Positions 42,865 through 51,836 of a stretch of DNA of 64,000 nucleotides are shown here, one piece after another. The stretch is from an uncultured Winogradskyella sp. (lineage in GTDB: Bacteria; Bacteroidota; Bacteroidia; Flavobacteriales; Flavobacteriaceae), in assembly GCF_947496485.1 (NCBI RefSeq), contig NZ_CANMCZ010000001.1:491596-555595 (forward strand), in the 5' to 3' direction. Below the pieces are notes generated by a model. The model did not search any database. It saw nothing but the letters and a program-made list of their open reading frames with translations, and had not been told where the DNA came from. The position numbers were made by a program, and so were the translations under genes. The stretch's first letter is position 1, and each line of letters begins with the position of its first letter.

Positions 42865-43401
42865 ATGAGTAAATTATTTCCGCCCATAAATTTCAAAGCT
42901 TGGATTGAAGAAAATCGTCACTTATTAAAACCACCAGTTGGTAATAAAGTCGTTTGGAAAGATGGTGATTTTATCGTAATGGTTGTTGGAGGTCCTAATA
43001 GTAGAAAAGATTATCACTATAATGAAACACCTGAATTTTTCTATCAGGTTGAAGGAGACATTACTTTAAAGGTTATTGACAAAGGCACTCCAAAAGATAT
43101 TCATATTAAAGAAGGTGAAATTTTCTTATTACCACCAAAAGTTCCACATTCACCTCAGCGAGGTGCTAATACTGTTGGTTTAGTTATTGAATATCCAAGA
43201 GAAAAAGGAGTGCAAGATGCTTTACTTTGGTTCTGTGAAAATTGTACTACAAAGTTGTATGAAGAAGATTTTACTTTAGATAATATTGAAACAGATATGC
43301 CAGCTATATTTGATAAATATTATGGCGATAAAGATAAACGTAGTTGCCCTAATTGTGGTGAAGTAATGCAGCCACCTAAAAAGGTTCAACTAGATGAGTA
43401 A
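42865..43401 (+). CDS. nbaC: 3-hydroxyanthranilate 3,4-dioxygenase
   Basis: This cupin dioxygenase opens the ring of 3-hydroxyanthranilate to 2-amino-3-carboxymuconate semialdehyde. From ATG 42865 the protein has 178 residues, the size of the bacterial enzyme. Iron ligands His51, Glu57 and His95 (DYHYNETPEFFY, PHSPQRG) match the bacterial numbering, and the C-terminal rubredoxin-like site is Cys124, Cys127, Cys161 and Cys164 (CENC, CPNC). A longer frame from 42838 starts inside a palindromic repeat and is rejected. It overlaps the ACMS decarboxylase gene by 8 bases. In other organisms the gene is also called haaO. Confidence 0.95.
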   Translation: MSKLFPPINFKAWIEENRHLLKPPVGNKVVWKDGDFIVMVVGGPNSRKDYHYNETPEFFYQVEGDITLKVIDKGTPKDIHIKEGEIFLLPPKVPHSPQRGANTVGLVIEYPREKGVQDALLWFCENCTTKLYEEDFTLDNIETDMPAIFDKYYGDKDKRSCPNCGEVMQPPKKVQLDE

Positions 43402-44479
43402 ACGAAAACTAAGAATAAACGGTCACTCTCACCTCCTTCCCTATCCTGAGGAAATTCCTCAGTTTATGAAAGATAAAGGCATTTTTTGGGTAGACAAAGA
43501 CCGTAAATTTATGCTTCAAAAAGATTGGAATCGTCCAATTACAGATTCGAGCTTCTTTTTAAATGAAAAGTTAGCTTGGATGGAACGATTTAAAATTGAT
43601 CATGCGGTAGTTTTAAACTTATCTCAACTTTATGGTAACGGATTGCGAGTTGAGGAAATGAAACAAGCGCTGCGTTTTCAGAATGATTTTAATGCTAAAG
43701 TTCAACATGAAAATCCTAGTAAATTCACTTGTGGCTTTGTTGTACATCCAGGATTTGTTCGTGGTGCTTGCTGGGAAATAGAGCGCTGCGTTGAAGAATT
43801 AGGTATGCAACTTTTATGCTTGCCAACGCATTACATGGATACTATTGGAACTTGGCGTTGCATTTTTGACGAGGAAAATGAACCCATTTTTGAATTGGCA
43901 AATAAATACAACCTTGCAGTAGAGGTTCATCCTTATGATGGCGAAAAATTCATAAAACTAGAAAACACCTCTTGGCGTTTTCATCTCATTTGGATGTTAG
44001 CACAATGTGCAGATGCCTACCATTTTTTAACTTTAAATGGATTACAAGATAAATTCCCAAATATGCGAACTTGCTTTGCTCATGGCGGACAATTGGCACA
44101 AATAAACTTAGGAAGACGTATTCAAGGTTTTGATGGAAGACCAGATTTATTTGAAGGTAAAAGCCATCCAAGGAAAGCTGTTGGTCATAAAAATATATTC
44201 TTTGATACTTTGGTACATGATACTGGAGGATTAGAATTACTGATAAAAAATCAAGGCTCAAAACAAGTCCTAATGGGATTAGATGATCCTTATCCTCTCG
44301 GAGAAATGGAAAGCGAAAAACAATCCTCTTATCCTGGTAAAATATTAGATTTGGCTATGGAACAAGAAATCATAACTGCTACTGAACGTGATGCTATTTG
44401 GGAAGATAATGTTATACAATGGTTGTGTGGAGATGATGACGCTGCAAAAGATAAATTGATAAAACGAATATTATCATAG
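43394..44479 (+). CDS. 2-amino-3-carboxymuconate-6-semialdehyde decarboxylase (amidohydrolase family)
   Basis: A 361-residue metal-dependent amidohydrolase of the ACMSD group. Zinc ligands are seen as NGHSHLL (His11, His13), VEVHPYDG (His about 178), CFAHGGQ (His about 229) and LMGLDDPYPLG (Asp about 294). It removes the carboxylate of the ring-opened product of the dioxygenase encoded just upstream. This step diverts the compound from quinolinate (NAD synthesis) to degradation. It overlaps the dioxygenase gene and is followed by an O-methyltransferase gene whose start overlaps its stop by one base. Confidence 0.93.
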   Translation: MSKRKLRINGHSHLLPYPEEIPQFMKDKGIFWVDKDRKFMLQKDWNRPITDSSFFLNEKLAWMERFKIDHAVVLNLSQLYGNGLRVEEMKQALRFQNDFNAKVQHENPSKFTCGFVVHPGFVRGACWEIERCVEELGMQLLCLPTHYMDTIGTWRCIFDEENEPIFELANKYNLAVEVHPYDGEKFIKLENTSWRFHLIWMLAQCADAYHFLTLNGLQDKFPNMRTCFAHGGQLAQINLGRRIQGFDGRPDLFEGKSHPRKAVGHKNIFFDTLVHDTGGLELLIKNQGSKQVLMGLDDPYPLGEMESEKQSSYPGKILDLAMEQEIITATERDAIWEDNVIQWLCGDDDAAKDKLIKRILS

Positions 44480-45120
44480 TGCATTTTTTACCTGAAAAAT
44501 TAGACGAATACGTTGTAAATCATTCTGAACAAGAACCTGAATTACTGCAACAATTAACCAGAGAAACGTATCAGAAAGTACTACAACCTATTATGCTTAG
44601 TGGATCTTACCAAGGTAGAGTTTTAAGTATGATATCTAAATTAATACATCCTAAAACCATATTAGAACTAGGAACTTTTACAGGCTATTCAACCTTATGC
44701 CTAGCTGAAGGACTAAAATCTGACGGTGAAATACACACTATAGATATCAATGAAGAGCTAGTTGACTTTCAACGTAAATATTTTGATAAATCTGATTACG
44801 GACAACAAATATTTCAATATACAGGAAATGCATTGGATATTATTCCAACTTTAAATACAACTTTTGATTTGGTTTTTATTGATGCAGATAAGCCTAATTA
44901 CAGTAATTACTTCCACTTAATTATAGATAAACTAAATTCTGGAGGCATTATACTTTCTGATAATGTGCTCTGGCATGGAAAGGTTATTGAGCCTCTTGAT
45001 GAAAAAGATATATCTACAAAAGCTGTTTTAGATTATAATACACTTCTAAAAACTGATAATCGTATTGAAACTGTATTGCTACCTATACGAGATGGATTAA
45101 CTATTAGTCGAAAAAAGTAA
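44479..45120 (+). CDS. O-methyltransferase (family 3, catechol O-methyltransferase-like)
   Basis: A 213-residue cytoplasmic SAM enzyme of the Methyltransf_3 family. Motifs: ILELGTFTGYSTLCLAEGL near 67, IHTIDINEEL near 89, FDLVFIDADKPNYSNYF near 128 (metal-binding Asp) and GGIILSDNVLWHG near 150. It starts at GTG 44479, which overlaps the upstream TAG. Substrates are catechol-like compounds; a role on a kynurenine-pathway aminophenol or catechol product is possible, but not shown. It closes the cluster and is followed by a strong terminator. Confidence 0.9.
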   Translation: MHFLPEKLDEYVVNHSEQEPELLQQLTRETYQKVLQPIMLSGSYQGRVLSMISKLIHPKTILELGTFTGYSTLCLAEGLKSDGEIHTIDINEELVDFQRKYFDKSDYGQQIFQYTGNALDIIPTLNTTFDLVFIDADKPNYSNYFHLIIDKLNSGGIILSDNVLWHGKVIEPLDEKDISTKAVLDYNTLLKTDNRIETVLLPIRDGLTISRKK

Positions 45121-45124
45121 ACGT

Positions 45125-45160
45125 AAAAAACCTCTTCATTTGATGAAGAGGTTTTTATTT
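45125..45160. terminator. Terminator of the kynurenine cluster
   Basis: A 14-bp perfect stem (45126-45139 with 45143-45156), a 3-base loop and T/A-rich flanks, placed 5 bases after the O-methyltransferase stop and before the convergent subtilase gene. A-runs on the left allow use from both sides. Confidence 0.82.
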
Positions 45161-45176
45161 GAATTCAATGACTTAT

Positions 45177-46679
45177 TTACTGTACAGCTTGTAATGCATC
45201 AATGTTTCCATAACCGAAGCTGCTGCTTTTACTTGGATAAAAATCAGAAGACTGTTTTAATCGATTTAAGACTTGGGTTCTACTCCAAGAAGGATACTTA
45301 GACCAAATTAATGCCGCTATACCTGCAGTTGTCGCTGTTGCTACAGAAGAACCACCTGTATAACGACGTTGACCATTATAAAACCCTAAAACTGGTGGAG
45401 CTTTACTGGTATTGTTATCACCTTCCATAATTATGGTAAAGTCAATTTTACTTCCACTATGACAAGTATCACATCTATCATAATTTGGACCATCATCAAC
45501 ACCAGTAACCGCGACTGTTTCACTCATTGTTGCTGGAAAAATAACACCAAAACCATTAGTAAAACTTGTTGATGTTCCACCTGCCGCAAAAATCAATTTT
45601 CCTTTACTGTAAGCATATCTTACAGCATCCTTTATGTTGCCAATGGACCAAACATAACCGATAGACATAGAAATAATCTTCACATCACTTCTGTTTCCTA
45701 ATTCAGTTAATGCTCTAGAAACCCCTTTACGCTCGTGATAATCATTTAAAAGCACATCTTCGGTAGCCCTATAAGCAACTAAATTAGAATTATAAGCTAC
45801 ACCAACTGGCATACCATTATCATTTCTTGGTGACGCCATTGCAGATGCCATAGCTGTACCATGTCCGCACTTATCGTGTGGACCATCATAATTACTAGAC
45901 CACCACCAACGAGAATCTATGAATGTACCATACTTTTGTACAAAGCGGCCGTTAGAATAACCATCGTTAATCCCGCTAGAATTAAGTAAACTTTGTGAGG
46001 CTGATACTCCTGTGTCTATTAAACCAATAGTAACACCAGCACCTGTACTATAATTCCAAGCTTGTTGAATATTATGCTCATTAAAATGCCAAGATACTTG
46101 GGCATTATTGGGTGATGTTGTTGTATAATGTGATGAATTAATGGTGTCTGCATTTTTATCGCACCCAGAACTGCTTTTAGCAACATTATGAGTATAACTG
46201 TTGTAGCCATTCGGTTCCAAATAACGAACACCAGTATTATTTCTAAGTGCAATTATGGTTTCTATATTTTTTACTTCAACATCTATTACAGTTATAATTT
46301 CGTGCTCAACTCTAATAAGTTTCTCATCAGCTACTTTTTCATTCTCGATAACTATATTTAGAATGTTATTCTTCTTTTCTTCTAACTCAGGATCGTAGTT
46401 TTCACTAAAACTTTGGCCTTCGTTTCCATATCCAATTGATAAGATATTCTGCCCGTTTACAACTGCACTCCATAAAAAATGTGCGTCAACTTTACTCCAG
46501 TCAAAGTCTCCTGTATTATCTATAGTTTCGGAGATTTTAGTATTTATTTGTTCAATAGTAAGTGGATCTTTGGGAAATTGAATAGTCTCTGATTGTGACT
46601 CAATAAAAGTGTCTTCTTTAGTACAAGAAAGAATTGTGATTGCCATTAAAAATAGCAGTTTAACATGTAGTTTTCTCAT
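45177..46679 (-). CDS. S8 family serine peptidase (subtilisin-like) lipoprotein
   Basis: A 500-residue exported peptidase with lipoprotein signal (KLLFLMAITILSC, Cys19). A pro-region of about 160 residues precedes the catalytic domain with Asp222 (TIGLIDTGVSAS), His273 (KCGHGTAMASA) and Ser445 (GGSSVATATTAG). The oxyanion-hole Asn, usually in AAGN, is replaced: KLIFAAGGTSTS. The triad is whole, so activity is likely, with an altered oxyanion hole. No C-terminal secretion domain is seen, which fits a cell-surface lipoprotein. It is transcribed alone. Confidence 0.9.
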   Translation of the reverse strand: MRKLHVKLLFLMAITILSCTKEDTFIESQSETIQFPKDPLTIEQINTKISETIDNTGDFDWSKVDAHFLWSAVVNGQNILSIGYGNEGQSFSENYDPELEEKKNNILNIVIENEKVADEKLIRVEHEIITVIDVEVKNIETIIALRNNTGVRYLEPNGYNSYTHNVAKSSSGCDKNADTINSSHYTTTSPNNAQVSWHFNEHNIQQAWNYSTGAGVTIGLIDTGVSASQSLLNSSGINDGYSNGRFVQKYGTFIDSRWWWSSNYDGPHDKCGHGTAMASAMASPRNDNGMPVGVAYNSNLVAYRATEDVLLNDYHERKGVSRALTELGNRSDVKIISMSIGYVWSIGNIKDAVRYAYSKGKLIFAAGGTSTSFTNGFGVIFPATMSETVAVTGVDDGPNYDRCDTCHSGSKIDFTIIMEGDNNTSKAPPVLGFYNGQRRYTGGSSVATATTAGIAALIWSKYPSWSRTQVLNRLKQSSDFYPSKSSSFGYGNIDALQAVQ

Positions 46680-46795
46680 TTAATATGATTTAGATTAGTT
46701 AATGATTTCCTAAATATATTAAATAATTGATATTTTTAATCGCTATTATTTATGTTTTTAATAAAATTAGTGATGTAGTTTTAAAAATTCAGTAA

Positions 46796-47086
46796 TTACA
46801 ATTTTCGTTTAACCGAACCTGTGAAATCTTCGAGGTCGTCTTTAATTGTATTGATTTCTTTTTGAATATCCTTAGCAGCGTCTGTGTCTATAATATTACT
46901 CTCTTTTGCACTCTTAGTAACCTCGTGCTTAATATCATTGGTTGCGTCTTTTAATTGACGCATTCCTTTTCCAAGGCCTCTTGCTATTTCAGGTAGTTTA
47001 TCTGCACCAAAAACCAATACTACAATAAATAGTATAAAAATAATTTCGGTACCACCGATAAATAATAATGTAGCTAATTGTATCAC
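46796..47086 (-). CDS. tatA: Sec-independent protein translocase TatA/MttA
   Basis: TatA forms the pore of the twin-arginine translocase in the inner membrane. From GTG 47086 the protein has 96 residues: a helix (LFIGGTEIIFILFIVVLVFG, about 8-27) followed by the conserved FGADKLPEIARGLGKGMRQLK and an amphipathic, charged tail. The frame is open to another GTG at 47122, but the -7 box TATATTTG lies between the two, so 47086 is preferred, with a 4-base leader. TatC is not in this window. Confidence 0.88.
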   Translation of the reverse strand: MIQLATLLFIGGTEIIFILFIVVLVFGADKLPEIARGLGKGMRQLKDATNDIKHEVTKSAKESNIIDTDAAKDIQKEINTIKDDLEDFTGSVKRKL

Positions 47087-47090
47087 TTTG

Positions 47091-47098
47091 CAAATATA
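47091..47098 (-). promoter_or_regulatory. -7 box directly before the tatA GTG
   Basis: On the minus strand this reads TATATTTG and ends 4 bases before GTG 47086, so the transcript would have almost no leader. A -33 TTTG is not evident. Confidence 0.45.
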
Positions 47099-47142
47099 GA
47101 GTGACTTTGTGAATAATACCACTACTATATTAAAAATAAAAA

Positions 47143-47165
47143 AGCCGACTTCAATAAAGTCGGCT
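47143..47165 (-). terminator. Terminator after the M1 peptidase gene
   Basis: A 9-bp stem (47143-47151 with 47157-47165) with a 5-base loop; read on the minus strand it is followed by six T. It lies 20 bases beyond the peptidase stop. Confidence 0.78.
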
Positions 47166-47184
47166 AAAATTATAGTTATAAGAT

Positions 47185-49482
47185 TTAATCTTTTACTTTA
47201 TTCTTAAACTTGTCAAAATCGCTTTCTTTAACTTCTATTGGCCAAGTATTATTAGACGTATCAATATCTGCCGTTTCTAATTCTGGGTCTACTATAATAG
47301 AAACAATCTCTTTATCACTAGCTACCGTTCTACTCACTTCCTCATCGTTAAATCTCCAAATTTGAGCAGGATATGTTACTTTTTCCTTAGTTCCATCAGC
47401 ATATTTATATTCTACGATTAATGGCATCACTAATCCTCCTGGCTTATCAAATGTAACTTGATAGAAAAACTTAGGTGCTTTTTTCATTGCCTTTTGTTCT
47501 TCTGGAGTAAAATTATCCATAATGTACTCCTTTACTGTAGGTACATTTTCAATAGAAGTACCTTCCTTCATTGCCTCTTCATAACCTTCAGCGCCTTCTT
47601 CTACAAAATAGACTAAGCTATTAGGATCTCTATTGTATCGTTCAGCCAATTTTTTTCCATTTTCGTTTGGTGTACCAGTAACAGCAAATTTCTTTACTTC
47701 TTTAATTCCAATATCTGTATAATCAGTAGTGTAGAACCAACCTCTCCAGAACCAGTCTAAATCAACTGCTGATGCATCTTCCATTGTACGGAAAAAATCT
47801 TCTGGTGTTGGGTGCTTAAACATCCAACGATTAGCATACTCTCTAAATGAATAATCAAACAATTCACGACCCATAATAGTTTCTCTCAAAATATTAAGAC
47901 CAGTCGCTGGTTTACTATAAGCATTGCTACCAAATTGATATGTGTTTAACCCTTTAGTCATAATTGGCGCAATAAAATCTTGATCTCCTCCCATATACCT
48001 TACGATATTTTTAGCAGGTCCTCTTCTTGATGGATACTTATCGTGTCCTGGAGATAGCGCCGTTGGGTTCCATTCTCCAAAATCTTGTTCCGCAACATAC
48101 TGAACAAACGTATTTAAACCTTCGTCCATCCACGTCCATTGGCGTTCATCACTATTCACAATCATCGGAAAGAAGTTATGACCAACCTCATGAATAATTA
48201 CACTTATCATTCCGTATTTAGTTCTATCAGAATAATTACCTTCTTTATCAGGACGACCAAAGTTGTAACATATCATTGGATACTCCATTCCCATTGGTGC
48301 ATGTACAGAAATTGCTTTGTGGTAAGGGTAATCAAACGTCATACGAGAATAAGATTTTAACGTACTGGCTACGGACCTTGTAGACCATTGTTCCCATAAT
48401 GGGTTTCCTTCTTTAGAATACATTGATACAGCCATGACATCTCTATCACCAATTTTAACAGCCATCATATCCCAAAGGAATTTACGAGATGTTGCAAAAC
48501 CAAAGTCTCTTACCATCTGTGCTGAAAGCTTCCAAGTTTTTTTATCCTTACTCTTAGTTTTCTCTGTTTTCTCAGCTTCAGCTTGAGTTACGATCATAAC
48601 TGGCTTATCATATGACTTCTTAGCCTCCTTATAGCGTTTCATCATATCTTTAGAAAACACCTCTTCTCTATTAATTAAATAACCTGTACCATCTAATATA
48701 TGATCTGCTGGTACTGTAATATTTACATCAAAATCTCCAAATGGTAAAGCAAACTCATCTCGTCCCCAAAATTGAGAATTTTGCCATCCTTCCACATCAT
48801 TATAAACAGCCATACGCGGGTAGAATTGTGCCATTACATAGATTCTATTATCGTTTTCTTCAAAATACTCATATCCTGAACGCCCACCATCTTTCACGTG
48901 GTCATTAATATTGTACCACCATTTTATTTTGAATGAAAACTTATCACCTTTTTTCATTGCTTTTGGCAATTCTATGCGCATCATAGTGCGATTAATCATG
49001 TGCGGTAAATCTTTACCATTGACATCTTTTACATGTTCAATATTGAAACCACCATCAAAACGCTCTTTTAAATATGTTCTTACTGCTCTTGAGGAAGACG
49101 TTGCCGGACCAATACCTGAACCGCTTATAAGTGGAGTTTTAGAATCCTTGGCACGCATATTTTGATCTAACTGAACCCAAAGATATTTCAATTCATCAGG
49201 AGAATTATTTGTGTAAGTAATGGTTTCATCTCCATATAATTTTGCATTTACATCATCGATTTCGATGTCCATTTTGTAATCTGCCTGCTGTTGGTAATAT
49301 GCTGGGCCAGGGGCACCAGAACCAGTTCTAAACATATTAGGTGTAGCAAATTCATCATATAACTGTTTGAATTTGTTTTGGTTAGTGTGACCAGGTTTAC
49401 GCTCTGGTTTTATTTCGTTCTGAGCAAATGTACTCGCGGAAACAAAAAGAAAAGCGCATAAGAAATACTTTAAAATTTTCAT
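47185..49482 (-). CDS. M1 family zinc metallopeptidase
   Basis: A 765-residue exported peptidase with signal peptide MKILKYFLCAFLFVSASTFA. The N-terminal part is the beta-domain of M1 enzymes. The gluzincin zinc site is His431-Glu432-x-x-His435 (VIIHEVGHNFF) with Glu454 (WTWMDEGLNTF) as third ligand. The long form without an ERAP1-like C-terminal domain ends in a beta-rich segment, typical for Bacteroidota. It is probably an aminopeptidase for peptides in the periplasm. Two CarboxypepD-type genes and a DUF6702-like gene precede it on the same strand. Confidence 0.93.
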   Translation of the reverse strand: MKILKYFLCAFLFVSASTFAQNEIKPERKPGHTNQNKFKQLYDEFATPNMFRTGSGAPGPAYYQQQADYKMDIEIDDVNAKLYGDETITYTNNSPDELKYLWVQLDQNMRAKDSKTPLISGSGIGPATSSSRAVRTYLKERFDGGFNIEHVKDVNGKDLPHMINRTMMRIELPKAMKKGDKFSFKIKWWYNINDHVKDGGRSGYEYFEENDNRIYVMAQFYPRMAVYNDVEGWQNSQFWGRDEFALPFGDFDVNITVPADHILDGTGYLINREEVFSKDMMKRYKEAKKSYDKPVMIVTQAEAEKTEKTKSKDKKTWKLSAQMVRDFGFATSRKFLWDMMAVKIGDRDVMAVSMYSKEGNPLWEQWSTRSVASTLKSYSRMTFDYPYHKAISVHAPMGMEYPMICYNFGRPDKEGNYSDRTKYGMISVIIHEVGHNFFPMIVNSDERQWTWMDEGLNTFVQYVAEQDFGEWNPTALSPGHDKYPSRRGPAKNIVRYMGGDQDFIAPIMTKGLNTYQFGSNAYSKPATGLNILRETIMGRELFDYSFREYANRWMFKHPTPEDFFRTMEDASAVDLDWFWRGWFYTTDYTDIGIKEVKKFAVTGTPNENGKKLAERYNRDPNSLVYFVEEGAEGYEEAMKEGTSIENVPTVKEYIMDNFTPEEQKAMKKAPKFFYQVTFDKPGGLVMPLIVEYKYADGTKEKVTYPAQIWRFNDEEVSRTVASDKEIVSIIVDPELETADIDTSNNTWPIEVKESDFDKFKNKVKD

Positions 49483-49545
49483 AGTAATTTTTGTTGTTAA
49501 AAAATGATGCCTAAAATAGCAATTTAAGATGGCTTTAACAGGTTT

Positions 49546-50052
49546 TTAGTTAAAGTTTAACATGCATTTATCATTGTATGGTTGAAGTAAAAAACTCTTG
49601 TTTTTATCAAGTAATTTAAGCCTTACAATGTTTTGTTGTTCTGGTAAAATATCGAATAGAACTCTATTTGTAATCTCAATAGATTTTATTTCAGAAACAT
49701 TTTCAATTTCGAGATAACAATATGTAATATCATCTTTGTATTCTTTACCTATATATTTGAATTTTACAACACCATCATTCACCTTAATTTTTAACTTATC
49801 AGCTAAATAGCGTTGCATATATTTTTCTATTAACTTGGAATCACTATCTGGCGCAAGTTTAATATTTTGGTCATAACGCTCTTGCAATAACTTTTCAAAA
49901 TCATTTATAAAGATTTGACTTATAATCTGAAGTGATTGTTGTTCTTCAGCATATTTGATTTCTGTTACACTAACATAGTATTCGTGATCAACCTTATTCA
50001 AACTGAATAATGGAGTTATCAATAACGCAAGTATTATATATAATGATTTCAT
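49546..50052 (-). CDS. DUF6702-like exported protein
   Basis: A 168-residue protein with a signal peptide (SLYIILALLITPLFS). The mature start HEYYVSVTEIKYAEEQQSLQ is characteristic of a flavobacterial family (DUF6702) of unknown function, found beside M1 peptidase genes. The rest shows alternating beta strands (VKFKYIGKEY, ITYCYLEIENV). It sits 63 bases before the M1 gene and 48 bases after a CarboxypepD-type gene; a functional link is inferred from that arrangement. Confidence 0.75.
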   Translation of the reverse strand: MKSLYIILALLITPLFSLNKVDHEYYVSVTEIKYAEEQQSLQIISQIFINDFEKLLQERYDQNIKLAPDSDSKLIEKYMQRYLADKLKIKVNDGVVKFKYIGKEYKDDITYCYLEIENVSEIKSIEITNRVLFDILPEQQNIVRLKLLDKNKSFLLQPYNDKCMLNFN

Positions 50053-50100
50053 GTTTTATTTAAGGTAATTTTTCTGATGAATCCAAAAAGCATTCCAAAG

Positions 50101-50898
50101 TTAATCTTTAGTTACGGATTCCCTATTTTTCTTGTAAGCTTTTAACTTTGTTTGCAGAAATTCAATAGCTTTTAAATCATTATTTTCTTCACATAAAGCT
50201 CTAAACCCTTCATCTTCTTGGCAAAAATAGAAATATTCATTCTTTAAACTATCGGCTAGAGTATCCGTTTTAAAGATGGCTTCTTCATATTCTCGTCTAA
50301 GTCTTTCAATACAATTGTCTTCTTTATCTAGTGCAACGATTTCTTTTAATTTTTTAGTTCTTCCACTAATTCTATTCAACAACTTATGTAAATTAACACT
50401 TCCGCCCAATCCAATATATCCCATTGGCCCAGCGTCTGCATCGTGTAATTTTCGTTCGTTTTGTGTTAATGGTTTACCTTTATAACCTGGAATACCTAAA
50501 TCGTAAAAATTAATTTCTGTTTTGGCATCAGAATTTTCGAGATCAGATTCTAAACTACCTGTTAGAATTTTACCAACAATAACCTCATCTAATTCGTTTA
50601 TTTTTTCAATTAATTGTACGCTAAAACTCCCTAAATCCATTATAGATTGTGTAATTATTAGCTCTTGATTTTCGTACTTTAAACCCGAAATAAATAAGGT
50701 GTCTAGTGCTTTCGCAGGAATAACAAAACTACCATCTTCATTTGATACTGTATATTTAGCTGATGTCTTATTGAGGATATGCAGACCTTCAACTTCATCA
50801 TCTGCAATGAGTTGACCATTTAAGTCTTTAGTTTGCGCATTCGAAGTTAATGCTATAATAAAAACGACAAAAAAGAAAAGTACATTAGTCTTTTTCAC
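50101..50898 (-). CDS. Carboxypeptidase-like regulatory domain protein (copy 2)
   Basis: A 265-residue exported protein that starts at GTG 50898, within the end of its neighbour. Signal peptide (VLFFFVVFIIALTSNAQ), then a CarboxypepD_reg-like beta-sandwich (about 24-105: LNGQLIADDEVEGLHILNKTSAKYTVSNEDGSFVIPA) and a helical C-terminal half. In Bacteroidota this fold forms plug-adjacent or scaffold domains of outer-membrane proteins, but here it stands without a receptor. A general role at the outer membrane is inferred. Confidence 0.8.
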   Translation of the reverse strand: MKKTNVLFFFVVFIIALTSNAQTKDLNGQLIADDEVEGLHILNKTSAKYTVSNEDGSFVIPAKALDTLFISGLKYENQELIITQSIMDLGSFSVQLIEKINELDEVIVGKILTGSLESDLENSDAKTEINFYDLGIPGYKGKPLTQNERKLHDADAGPMGYIGLGGSVNLHKLLNRISGRTKKLKEIVALDKEDNCIERLRREYEEAIFKTDTLADSLKNEYFYFCQEDEGFRALCEENNDLKAIEFLQTKLKAYKKNRESVTKD

Positions 50899-51697
50899 CT
50901 TGCAATTTTAAGAAAGATTCGCTGAGTTGAGTAATCCGCTCTAAAAACTGCATTTCTTTATCTTCTTTTAATAGTTCATCATCCACACCTTGAACCTCAA
51001 CATAATCAATAAATTTTTCTACTTGGTCTAATGGTATTTTAAAATTTGAATGAATATAATTAATACTGTATTTATCCAAAGCTTCTTTAAACGGTGTTTT
51101 CTTTAATCCCTTTTCATCTAAAGATTTATTTTTATCAATATCAACAACTTGACTTACAACAAAACCAGCAAGATTTACAATGTTAAGCATATTGCCAACT
51201 GTTGGATTATATTCATTAAAAGCCACATTTTCTACTTCAGATTTATAATCTACAGAAAATTCAAAATCCTCTATATGATCTAAACCAAAATAGACGTAGT
51301 CCAAACTCACATTATAGGTCCTTACATTTTCCAAATCTGCATTTAGGTTACCTGTGAGCCCAAATGGCAATAATACCACTTCATCTAATTTATTGACTTC
51401 TTCTACTAAAATTACAGTCAATTGCTTCGATTTAATAACATCTTCTGTAATAGTAACACTAAAATCTTGAAACTGAAGCGCACTAAATTCTATAATATCA
51501 TTAACAGTTACATCAATTTTAAAATTTCCATCTTTATCAGTTGCTGTACCTTTATTAGAAGATGTGTTGTAAACAGCAACACCTTCTTTATCATTTGTAG
51601 GCACTATAATTCTGCCATTTACAGAAATTCTGGTAACCTCTTGACTAAAAGCCATTAAAGTAAAAAGACTAAATAATGCGAGTAGTATTTTTTTCAT
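50885..51697 (-). CDS. Carboxypeptidase-like regulatory domain protein (copy 1)
   Basis: A 270-residue paralogue of the downstream gene. Signal peptide MKKILLALFSLFTLMAFSQ, beta-sandwich at about 24-105 (VNGRIIVPTNDKEGVAVYNTSSNKGTATDKDGNFKI), and the shared stretch LTVILVEEVNKLDEVVLLPFGLTGNLNADLENV, which corresponds to the other copy's VQLIEKINELDEVIVGKILTGSLESDLEN (both read here in parts). The 14-base overlap and shared layout point to tandem duplication. The function is unknown. Confidence 0.8.
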   Translation of the reverse strand: MKKILLALFSLFTLMAFSQEVTRISVNGRIIVPTNDKEGVAVYNTSSNKGTATDKDGNFKIDVTVNDIIEFSALQFQDFSVTITEDVIKSKQLTVILVEEVNKLDEVVLLPFGLTGNLNADLENVRTYNVSLDYVYFGLDHIEDFEFSVDYKSEVENVAFNEYNPTVGNMLNIVNLAGFVVSQVVDIDKNKSLDEKGLKKTPFKEALDKYSINYIHSNFKIPLDQVEKFIDYVEVQGVDDELLKEDKEMQFLERITQLSESFLKLQGEKD

Positions 51698-51836
51698 ATT
51701 TTTAATTCTTGTAATAAAGTTCGGATATATTCTTTAATTGTCATAAAATTGGCTTGTAAATGTTTGTTAAATGATAAATCTATATTTTTAAAAAGTATAA
51801 CCTTAATGGGAATAAAATCACTAAATAAATAAAAAA

